Program-made: the position numbers and the translations under genes
The notes under the pieces: generated by a model
The model's input: only the letters and a program-made list of their open reading frames with translations
Databases searched by the model: none
What the model was told of the DNA's origin: nothing
In this document: piece by piece, positions 1 to 4,849 of the stretch
How positions within the stretch are numbered: position 1 is the stretch's first letter
Layout: each line of letters begins with the position of its first letter
Source: Negativicutes bacterium
GTDB lineage: Bacteria; Bacillota; Negativicutes; JAGOZY01
Assembly: GCA_018058445.1 (NCBI GenBank)
Contig: JAGOZY010000081.1
Span: 1-5,800 of the forward strand
Length of the DNA stretch: 5,800 nucleotides
Direction: 5' to 3'

Positions 1-183
1 GACTCGTATGATAATTGCGCCGATAGTTCCATAGATAATAACCCGTTTTCGGATATCTGTCGGAACATTTCGTGCTGCCATTCCGATGATGATGGCGTTA
101 TCACCGGCTAATACAAGATCGATGACGAAAATAGAAGCGAGAGCAGTAAGAAACTCTATAGTAAGAAAAGACGAAAGATCCAT
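1..183 (-). CDS. TerC/YjbE-family membrane protein, N-terminal 61 residues (cut by window edge)
   Basis: This is the N-terminal part of a TerC-superfamily integral membrane protein; the gene runs off the left edge, so the C-terminus is not visible. The start ATG (181-183) has a strong ribosome binding site, AGGGAGGTT at 191-199 on the minus strand, with 7 nt between them. The visible protein begins MDLSSFLTIEFL and carries the family's first-helix metal motif LAGDNA followed by GMAARNVP, the same block as in the gene immediately upstream. Aligning the 61 residues by eye gives 42 identities with that neighbour, so the two are tandem paralogues. Characterised Bacillus relatives (YceF, YkoY, YjbE) export or handle Mn2+. 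A role in Mn2+ efflux is inferred for this copy. Unlike its neighbour, it has no yybP-ykoY riboswitch directly in front of it; a separate promoter and leader are proposed at 184-373. Confidence 0.93.
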   Translation of the reverse strand, partial: MDLSSFLTIEFLTALASIFVIDLVLAGDNAIIIGMAARNVPTDIRKRVIIYGTIGAIIIRV

Positions 184-338
184 TTTTATTAACCTCCCTA
201 ATTTTAAGACAATCAACCTACTAGGATAAAAAGTAGGTATTGCCCTAAGACGGTAGTGCAGACTTGGTGGTTCTGAAGAAATCAGTTCACCAGCAAGTGA
301 TTGCGGGTACTTCCATAAAACAAGATTATGACCTCGTC
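184..338 (-). promoter_or_regulatory. Long structured 5' leader of the downstream terC paralogue (candidate cis-regulatory RNA)
   Basis: If transcription starts from the promoter at 345-373, the mRNA has an untranslated leader of about 155 nt before the ATG at 183. On the minus strand it folds by eye into two hairpins. One at 262-298 has stems of 3, 5 and 4 bp (ACU/AGU, UGGUG/CACCA, CUGA/UCAG) separated by a UGC bulge and an AA/AAC internal loop. One at 216-238 has the 7-bp stem ACCUACU/AGUAGGU with a 9-nt loop. The ribosome binding site follows at 191-199. I do not see the GGGGAGUAG or AGACCUU blocks of the Mn riboswitch, nor another riboswitch class I recognise. There is no intrinsic terminator in the leader, so any control would more likely be translational or through a protein. 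The role is inference. Confidence 0.4.
262..298 (-). other. Three-part stem-loop in the terC leader
   Basis: Reading the minus strand from 298 to 262 gives ACU, a UGC bulge, UGGUG, AA, CUGA, a 5-nt UUUCU loop, UCAG, AAC, CACCA, AGU. All three helices are fully Watson-Crick. The hairpin is unlike a terminator because no U-tract follows. A mirror-image hairpin would form in a plus-strand transcript, where it would cover the 5' end of the weak ORF at 264-443. Its function is unknown. Confidence 0.45.
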
Positions 339-443
339 ATAGAAATTATTAATGAAATCAATAAAATTGTCAATCCTTTTCAGATGAAGTTTCTTGTATA
401 CATTAATTTAGTATCAAAAGCATTGGGAGCTACTAAAAAGTAG
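264..443 (+). CDS. Possible small plus-strand ORF, 59 residues, unrecognised
   Basis: This frame stays open from just after a TAA at 246-248 to a TAG at 441-443. It would encode a 59-residue protein from TTG 264 (or 58 from GTG 267). The product looks protein-like: a basic, polar N-terminal half, then an amphipathic stretch (DYDLVIEIINEINK) and a hydrophobic C-terminal segment around FQMKFLVYINLVSKALG. The stop codon sits inside the stem of a hairpin whose plus-strand side has a T6 tract, as for a small gene ending at its own terminator. Against it: no ATG start except an internal one, no convincing Shine-Dalgarno, no clear plus-strand promoter, and a good minus-strand promoter in the same interval. 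It could also be the remnant of a longer gene. I do not recognise the family. Confidence 0.22.
   Translation: MVVLKKSVHQQVIAGTSIKQDYDLVIEIINEINKIVNPFQMKFLVYINLVSKALGATKK
327..341. repeat. Perfect 6-3-6 inverted repeat at the proposed transcription start
   Basis: TATGAC-CTC-GTCATA reads as a perfect inverted repeat with a 3-bp centre. It lies just downstream of the proposed -10 element (345-350) and spans the expected +1 at about 338. That is a typical place for a repressor operator. In RNA it would form a short hairpin at the extreme 5' end of the leader. It does not match the Fur, PerR, Zur or MntR box patterns I know. The operator role is inferred from position and symmetry only. Confidence 0.4.
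345..373 (-). promoter_or_regulatory. SigA-type promoter for the downstream terC paralogue
   Basis: On the minus strand the -35 hexamer is a consensus TTGACA (368-373), followed by a 17-bp spacer and the -10 hexamer AATAAT (345-350), five of six matching TATAAT. The predicted start is near 338. It lies downstream of the hairpin that ends the upstream terC gene, so the second copy can be transcribed independently of the Mn riboswitch. The region is AT-rich, which raises the chance-match rate. Confidence 0.55.
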
Positions 444-458
444 CTCCCAATATTTTTT
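422..458. terminator. Strong Rho-independent terminator, probably bidirectional, between the terC paralogues
   Basis: A perfect 13-bp inverted repeat, ATTGGGAGCTACT / AGTAGCTCCCAAT (422-434 and 439-451), closes a 4-nt loop. On the plus strand it is followed by TATTTTTT, a strong U-tract. On the minus strand it begins 11 nt after the stop codon of the upstream terC gene (463-465) and is followed by the weaker GCTTTTG. It therefore probably ends the upstream terC transcript and would stop any plus-strand transcript even more efficiently. Confidence 0.85.
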
Positions 459-462
459 CTGT

Positions 463-1149
463 TTAATAATCTGAACTTGGTGCTTGTTCTGCTTTCAGAT
501 AATGAGAGAACCCAAGAATTCCTCCTGAAAACAATAAAGCTAGTCCCCATTTGTGTAAACTCGTTAAAGTTAGATACTCTTTTAGGAACGGTTCTTTTGT
601 AATCATATCTGCTGCTGTCAAAATAATGACTAGCGCACCTACAGTCAGAACCATTGGAAATTTATCGACGGCTTTAATGAAGAATGTGCTTCCCCAGATT
701 ACGAGAGGAACTGTGATTGCGATTCCGAGAACAACGAGTAGGGTACTACCATTTGAAGCACCTGCAACAGCCAAAACATTATCAAGACCCATCACGGCAT
801 CTGCGATGACAATGGTTCTGACTGCAAGCCAAAATTGACTTTTTGGAGCAATTTCATGACTGCTTTCATCAGTGAGAAGCTTGTAGGAGATGTAGAGAAG
901 AGCAACTCCGCCGACAAAAAGTAAACCAGGTAAGTTGAGGAGATGAACGACTCCAACTGTTGCGACGATTCGCGTTCCGATTGCTCCAGCTGTCCCAAGT
1001 AGGATGACCTGCTTTTGGCGATCTACAGGTACGTTTCTGGCTGCCATCCCAATGACGATGGCGTTGTCTCCGGCCAAGACTAGATCAATAATTAAAATTG
1101 CCCCCAGAGCCATGAGGAATTCGGTGGAGAGAAAAAATGAGAGATCCAT
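463..1149 (-). CDS. yjbE: TerC-family membrane protein, YjbE type; riboswitch-controlled proposed Mn2+ exporter
   Basis: This is a 228-residue TerC-superfamily protein of the cytoplasmic membrane with about seven hydrophobic segments (roughly residues 9-31, 47-68, 73-92, 106-130, 135-158, 165-185, 200-220). Two related acidic motifs, LAGDNA (26-30 core, D28 and N29) and ADAVMGLDN (116-124, D117, D123, N124), sit in opposed helices. This matches the internally repeated fold of the family and marks the presumed metal site. Characterised Bacillus TerC proteins export Mn2+, and the yybP-ykoY Mn2+ riboswitch in this leader supports that role. The start at 1147-1149 is chosen because AAAGGG lies 9 nt upstream and because the tandem paralogue begins with the same MDLS. 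An in-frame ATG six codons upstream (1165-1167) has no ribosome binding site. The length is close to YjbE and shorter than YkoY/YceF, so the subfamily symbol is likely but not certain. Confidence 0.93.
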   Translation of the reverse strand: MDLSFFLSTEFLMALGAILIIDLVLAGDNAIVIGMAARNVPVDRQKQVILLGTAGAIGTRIVATVGVVHLLNLPGLLFVGGVALLYISYKLLTDESSHEIAPKSQFWLAVRTIVIADAVMGLDNVLAVAGASNGSTLLVVLGIAITVPLVIWGSTFFIKAVDKFPMVLTVGALVIILTAADMITKEPFLKEYLTLTSLHKWGLALLFSGGILGFSHYLKAEQAPSSDY

Positions 1150-1208
1150 AATATCAAACCCTTTCATATGTAGATATGGGATGAAGTTTGAGAATCATTT
1201 TTTACAAC

Positions 1209-1243
1209 AAAAAAGACCCCATCCCAAGATTGGGATAAGGTCT
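1209..1243 (-). terminator. Riboswitch expression-platform terminator
   Basis: On the minus strand positions 1243-1214 form a near-perfect 30-nt hairpin: AGACCUUAUCCCAA on the 5' side pairs with UUGGGAUGGGGUCU through two G-U pairs, followed by U6 (1214-1209; the first U closes the stem). The 5' arm contains AGACCUUAU, which is also the conserved 3' block of the aptamer and its P1 strand. Aptamer and terminator are therefore mutually exclusive. Ligand-stabilised P1 would block the terminator and turn the gene on. Confidence 0.93.
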
Positions 1244-1325
1244 GGCTCAACGTCGTTTACGCTGGAACGAATCCGGAAGAGCGGACTCTTCGAAGTGACG
1301 ATTTCGTTCTGGCTACTCCCCTTAT
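1235..1325 (-). promoter_or_regulatory. yybP-ykoY (Mn2+) riboswitch aptamer
   Basis: The minus strand shows the conserved yybP-ykoY elements in order: AAGGGGAGUAGCC (1311-1323), UCGUCA (1296-1301) followed by UUCG and later CGG, and AGCCAGACCUU (1237-1247). P1 is AUAAGG (1325-1320) with CCUUAU (1240-1235). A helix GAACGAA/UUCGUUC encloses an inner hairpin GAAGAG-UCCG-CUCUUC, and a third hairpin is CAGCGU-AAACG-ACGUUG. The class is known to bind Mn2+, and to control Mn2+ exporters and TerC-family genes. The 3' strand of P1 is shared with the terminator at 1209-1243, which gives a transcriptional ON switch. It controls the TerC gene at 463-1149. Confidence 0.95.
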
Positions 1326-1334
1326 ACAAGTTTC

Positions 1335-1363
1335 ATTTTAAGCGAAAATCGTTCATTTGTCAA
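1335..1363 (-). promoter_or_regulatory. SigA promoter of the riboswitch-terC transcript
   Basis: On the minus strand a consensus TTGACA (1358-1363), a 17-bp spacer and TAAAAT (1335-1340) form a near-ideal SigA promoter. The expected start at about 1328 falls a few bases before the aptamer's P1 strand, as expected for a riboswitch transcript. It lies in the gap after the ABC-F stop codon (1407-1409). I see no terminator hairpin between that stop codon and this promoter. Confidence 0.88.
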
Positions 1364-1406
1364 TATTTATTAATGTTAATTATTTTTGAGAATGCTATAA
1401 AGATAC

Positions 1407-3314
1407 CTAGTTGCTGAGATCCTCAAGCTGTAGAGAAAGCTCTTCCCAAAGAGCCATTTGTTGCTCGATTGTTTGACGGATTTTTTCGTGTCGCTTGCCT
1501 AGTTCTCTCCCTTCGGGAGTTTCCCAAAGAGAGTGATCTTGAAAAACGAGTTCGAGTTCTTCTTTTTCTTTTTCAAGTTCGGCGATTTTTCGTTCGAGTG
1601 TGCTAATCTCATTTACGATTCGCTTTCGCTCTTGCTTTGGATTGATGGCTTTCGTAGGAGCCTGAGCTTTTGCTGATCTTCCGGTTGTAATAGATTCTGG
1701 TGCGATCGGGATTGGACGTTTTTTGTAGGTTTCGTAGTCTTTGTAATTCCCTGCATATTGAATAAGTTGTCCCTCTTCAATTGACCAAAGATGATCGGCA
1801 ATCTGATCGATAAAATAACGGTCATGAGAAATAACTAAAAATGTGCCTGTATAGTGTCCAAGAGCTCGCTCCATCGTTTCCTGAGAAGGTATATCCAGAT
1901 GATTGGTTGGTTCATCAAGGATCAAGAAATTTGAGCCACTCAGTAGAAGCTTCAAGAGCGCAATTCGCGCTCGCTCACCGCCGCTAAGACTGCCAATCGT
2001 TTTATAGACATCGTCGCCAGTAAAAAGAAAGCGACCTAATAATTTTCGAGCTCGATTTTCTGTCATGATCGGATCTTGCAGAAGCTCATTGAGAATCGTG
2101 TCATTTGGATTTAAGTCGTCATGATGCTGAGAAAAATAACCGATTTGAGTATTTTTACCGAGTCGATGAACTCCTGAAATTGCTTCTAATTTCCCAACCA
2201 AAGTTTTGACTAACGTCGTTTTTCCAGTGCCGTTTGGACCGACAAGAGCGACCCCCTGTCCGCGCCTTAACGTAAGCGACAGCGGGGCGAGAAGCGGATC
2301 TTGTCCAGGATAACCAATCACTAAATCCTCAAGGGTCAAAACAGGATCATTCCCAAGTACTTTTGGTGTAAAGATCAATTCACCTAGTTGCTCTTCCAAT
2401 TCTGGTGCACTGAGTTTTTCAAGTCGGTTTAAGATTGATTGGCGACCACGGGCCTGTTTGGATTTGATGCCTGCTCGGAAGCGATCAATATAAGCTTCTG
2501 TTTTAGCGATTTGTTCTTGCTGCCGCTCAAAAGCCCGCATTTTGCTTTCTCGCTCAGTCTGGAGAATATCTAAGTAACGCGAATAAGCGCCTGGATAAAG
2601 AGATGCACTGCCTTCTGCGAAAGCGAGCGTAGTTGTCGTTGTACGATCTAAGAAAGAACGATCATGAGAAATGACGAGAACCGCACCTGAGAAACTGGCT
2701 AGAAAATCCTCTAGCCATTGGAGCATTAAAATATCCAGATGATTGGTTGGCTCATCTAGAAAGAGGAGGTCCGGCTCAGAAAGAAGTAAGCGTGCTAAGG
2801 CTAACCGCGTTTTTTCGCCACCACTTAGCACAGAAGCATGATCGTTCCAGGTATCTGGCGGAAAGCCTAGTCCTTGAGCAACTTTCGTTAACTTAAATTC
2901 CTGATCATATCCACCTAAATGCTCAAATCGATGCTGGACTTTTCCATATTCTTCCATTAATTCTTGCTGCTCTTCCGGCTGAGCATGTGTCATTTTGTAT
3001 TCAAGATCGGCTTTACGCACCTCAAGCTGTCGGCACTCAGCAAATGCTTCTTCAAGAATCTGCCGTACTGTTGATTCCGGGGACCAGCTTTGAAACTGCT
3101 CTAGATAACCGATGCGAAGCCCTGAGCTATGAATAACTTGTCCGTAGTCCGCTTCTTCAAGGCCACAAAATATTCGAAAAAAAGTGGTTTTTCCTGCTCC
3201 ATTAGGACCGACAATGCCGATGCGATCCTCTTGATGGACCTCAAAGTCCAGATTTTTGAAAATATCCGTAGCTCCATAGGATTTACCTAGCTGAGTGATA
3301 CGCGCGAATAACAT
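1407..3314 (-). CDS. ABC-F family ATPase (YdiF-like, ribosome-associated)
   Basis: This soluble 635-residue protein has two ABC ATPase domains in one chain and no membrane segments, the ABC-F pattern. Domain 1 has Walker A GPNGAGKTT (36-44), signature LSGGE (163-167), Walker B ending in DEP with catalytic E188, and switch H217. Domain 2 has GPNGTGKTT (359-367), LSGGE (443-447), E468 and H497. Between them, about residues 245-310, lies a charged helical linker corresponding to the P-site tRNA interaction motif. The last 75-80 residues form a Glu/Lys-rich coiled coil, as in YdiF/Uup-type members. ABC-F proteins bind the ribosomal E site and help stalled translation; some give antibiotic resistance, but nothing here points to a resistance subtype. 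The ATG at 3312-3314 has AAGGAG (3323-3328) 8 nt upstream. It follows lgt by 28 bp on the same strand, so the two are probably cotranscribed. The subfamily is inferred from overall similarity and length. Confidence 0.94.
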   Translation of the reverse strand: MLFARITQLGKSYGATDIFKNLDFEVHQEDRIGIVGPNGAGKTTFFRIFCGLEEADYGQVIHSSGLRIGYLEQFQSWSPESTVRQILEEAFAECRQLEVRKADLEYKMTHAQPEEQQELMEEYGKVQHRFEHLGGYDQEFKLTKVAQGLGFPPDTWNDHASVLSGGEKTRLALARLLLSEPDLLFLDEPTNHLDILMLQWLEDFLASFSGAVLVISHDRSFLDRTTTTTLAFAEGSASLYPGAYSRYLDILQTERESKMRAFERQQEQIAKTEAYIDRFRAGIKSKQARGRQSILNRLEKLSAPELEEQLGELIFTPKVLGNDPVLTLEDLVIGYPGQDPLLAPLSLTLRRGQGVALVGPNGTGKTTLVKTLVGKLEAISGVHRLGKNTQIGYFSQHHDDLNPNDTILNELLQDPIMTENRARKLLGRFLFTGDDVYKTIGSLSGGERARIALLKLLLSGSNFLILDEPTNHLDIPSQETMERALGHYTGTFLVISHDRYFIDQIADHLWSIEEGQLIQYAGNYKDYETYKKRPIPIAPESITTGRSAKAQAPTKAINPKQERKRIVNEISTLERKIAELEKEKEELELVFQDHSLWETPEGRELGKRHEKIRQTIEQQMALWEELSLQLEDLSN

Positions 3315-3342
3315 GATTGATGCTCCTTATACTATCAAGGTC

Positions 3343-4188
3343 TTATTTCTTTTTACGAAGAGGTTTAGTTTGAGGAATTTCTTCGGTTGGGTCAGGGACG
3401 AGCCAAGGTCCAAAGGGTAGTTTTTTTTCTTGCCAGCCAGTCCACAAAAAGCAGGCCAAGGCGATAAAGAAAAAAATCAGCGAAGAGAGTTGAGCTGACT
3501 TCAGCCCAACAGTCAGATCCACATAATCTCCTCGCAAAAACTCTAAGCCAAAACGCAACATAGAATACAACATGACATAGAGGGCGAAAACTTGACCCTT
3601 TGCATGATTTAACGTCCGCATTCCAAGTAGAAGAACTAAAATGACAATATCAAGCTGACTTTCCCAGATTTCAGCTGGCCAGAGGGGTTGATTGCCATAG
3701 ACTTTTCGAGCGAGTGTGTCTGGTTGATATAGGATACCGAAATCGCCTCCGGTTGGACGGCCGAAAGCGTCGCCATTCATCAGGTTAGCCATTCGTCCGA
3801 TTGCTTGTCCGACGATGAGAGCCGGAGCGGCGACGATATCGGCAAAGGCCCAGACGTCGATGTCGTGTTTTTTCATGTACCAGTACCCAGCTAGCATACC
3901 TGCGACTACGCCGCCTTGGATGGCCATGCCACCTTGCCACACAAAAGGAATTTCAAGGAGATTATGTTGATAATAATCCCAATCAAAAAAGAACACGTCC
4001 CATAGGCGAGCTCCAATAATTCCAGCAAATCCACAATAAAGACCCATATCCAGAACATGGCTGTGCCAACGGCCATCTTGCCGGGCAAAAAAATAAGCCG
4101 TTAAAATAGCGAACAAAATAGCAGAAAGTAAGATCAGCCCATAAGCGCGGACTGGAAAATCACCAATAAAGAATAAATAAGGATGCAT
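3343..4188 (-). CDS. lgt: Prolipoprotein diacylglyceryl transferase
   Basis: Lgt transfers diacylglycerol from phosphatidylglycerol to the lipobox cysteine of prolipoproteins, the first step of lipoprotein maturation, in the cytoplasmic membrane. The 281-residue protein begins MHPYLFFIGDFPVRAYGL, the usual Lgt N-terminus. It contains VWQGGMAIQGG (83-93), the signature GRMANLMNGDAFGR (131-144, including R132 and N135), and YSMLRFGLEFLRGD (208-221), whose R212 corresponds to the second essential arginine of E. coli Lgt. About seven hydrophobic segments are visible, followed by a short basic, Pro-rich C-terminal tail ending in KKK. The start at 4186-4188 is preceded by GGGGAGG with 5 nt spacing. 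A longer in-frame extension to 4332 is rejected because it adds 48 non-membrane residues that run through the promoter. The position of the E. coli HGG histidine is Gln (Q91). It is the first gene of a probable lgt-ABC-F operon, divergent from the thioredoxin-like gene. Confidence 0.97.
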   Translation of the reverse strand: MHPYLFFIGDFPVRAYGLILLSAILFAILTAYFFARQDGRWHSHVLDMGLYCGFAGIIGARLWDVFFFDWDYYQHNLLEIPFVWQGGMAIQGGVVAGMLAGYWYMKKHDIDVWAFADIVAAPALIVGQAIGRMANLMNGDAFGRPTGGDFGILYQPDTLARKVYGNQPLWPAEIWESQLDIVILVLLLGMRTLNHAKGQVFALYVMLYSMLRFGLEFLRGDYVDLTVGLKSAQLSSLIFFFIALACFLWTGWQEKKLPFGPWLVPDPTEEIPQTKPLRKKK

Positions 4189-4218
4189 AATGTCCTCCCC
4201 GAATAAAAGATCCTTCCT

Positions 4219-4227
4219 ATTATACCA
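4219..4227 (-). promoter_or_regulatory. Extended -10 promoter for lgt-ABC-F
   Basis: On the minus strand TGG-TATAAT gives a perfect -10 hexamer (4219-4224) with the TGn extension (4225-4227). The -35 region about 17 bp upstream, GCTTTA, is poor, which is typical of extended -10 promoters. The start would be near 4212, leaving a leader of about 24 nt before the lgt ATG. Confidence 0.72.
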
Positions 4228-4280
4228 TGTAAGGCGAAGGATAAAGCGATTAAGATCATTTTTACTAGGACAAGCGAGCC

Positions 4281-4310
4281 TTGCAAATATCTGCTCAAAT
4301 CTCGTATGAT
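4281..4310 (+). promoter_or_regulatory. SigA-type promoter for the thioredoxin-like/ccdA operon
   Basis: TTGCAA (4281-4286), an 18-bp spacer and TATGAT (4305-4310) make a reasonable SigA promoter. Transcription would start near 4317, about 40 nt before the ATG at 4358. A 7-bp inverted repeat, ATCTCGT / ACGAGAT (4299-4305 and 4323-4329), brackets the -10 element and start, and a direct repeat GAGATCAA occurs at 4316-4323 and 4325-4332. These could be an operator, but I cannot name a regulator. Confidence 0.6.
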
Positions 4311-4357
4311 GAAAGGAGATCAACGAGATCAAATCATTTCTTAGAGGAGAGGTTTTT

Positions 4358-4849
4358 ATGAAAAAGTGGAAGATCGGACTATTCGCCGGTTTAATGATGT
4401 TAGTCAGTACTTTTTCCAGTGTAGCCCAAGCGGATGTTGGGGTGACTCAGGGGAAAAAGATGACTCCATTTTCTGTAATGAGTTTAGATGGGAAAAGTTT
4501 TGAACTAGGCTATCAAGGATATCCGATGGTTATTAACTTTTGGGCGACTTGGTGTCCACCCTGCAAAACTGAAATGCCAGAATTAATGCTTTTCACCGAA
4601 CGAAATACCGGGGTGGAATTTTATGCAGTATCGATCCAAGAAGATCCTGCAACGATTCGTGATTTTATCCGTCAAAATGGAATTCGTTTTACTCCAGTGA
4701 TTGATACGACTGGTGCAGCAGCTCAAAAATATCGGGTCAGTGCAATTCCTACGACAATTGTTGTGAACCGGCATGGTGAAATTATTTATCGAAAAACCGG
4801 ACCAGTCACTGCCGCTGAATTAGAAAATGTGTTGAAGCGAGGGAACTAA
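4358..4849 (+). CDS. Extracytoplasmic thioredoxin-like thiol-disulfide oxidoreductase (ResA/TlpA type)
   Basis: This is a 163-residue protein with an N-terminal signal: basic KKWK, a hydrophobic core and a likely signal peptidase site after AQA at residue 25. There is no lipobox cysteine, so it is either secreted or held by an uncleaved signal. The mature part is a TlpA/ResA-type thioredoxin domain. The active site is WCPPC (W65, C66, C69), followed by the family's KTEMPE with E72 and P74, and the cis-proline loop SAIPTT has P131. Such proteins reduce disulfides outside the membrane, for example in apocytochrome c maturation (ResA) or spore cortex formation (StoA). The direct neighbour ccdA supplies the electrons. 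AGGAG at 4345-4349 lies 8 nt before the ATG. The WCPPC motif and its small size do not decide between the ResA and StoA roles, so no symbol is given. Only two cysteines are present, both catalytic. Confidence 0.93.
   Translation: MKKWKIGLFAGLMMLVSTFSSVAQADVGVTQGKKMTPFSVMSLDGKSFELGYQGYPMVINFWATWCPPCKTEMPELMLFTERNTGVEFYAVSIQEDPATIRDFIRQNGIRFTPVIDTTGAAAQKYRVSAIPTTIVVNRHGEIIYRKTGPVTAAELENVLKRGN

Noticed and set aside
184..338. A second yybP-ykoY or guanidine-type (mini-ykkC) riboswitch in front of the downstream terC
   Set aside because: GGGGAGUAG and AGACCUU are absent. An ACGAGG string occurs at the 5' end, but its flanks do not form the paired ACGR-loop hairpins of the guanidine-II class.
395..402. 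TGTATACA palindrome upstream of the proposed -35 of the downstream terC
   Set aside because: Eight-base AT-rich palindromes are frequent by chance and there is no second copy nearby.
551..838. 95-codon plus-strand frame within the terC gene
   Set aside because: It lies wholly antisense to a well-supported membrane protein gene, has no Shine-Dalgarno, and its Ala/Thr/Ser-rich product looks like an antisense reading.
1004..1417. 137-codon plus-strand open frame antisense to the terC start, riboswitch and promoter
   Set aside because: It runs through the aptamer, the terminator hairpin and the SigA promoter of the minus-strand gene, has no ribosome binding site, and its translation shows no domain. 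It is a shadow frame.
4189..4332. N-terminal extension of lgt by 48 residues
   Set aside because: The extension is not membrane-like, runs over the TGG-TATAAT promoter, and the ATG at 4188 has a perfect ribosome binding site and the usual Lgt start.
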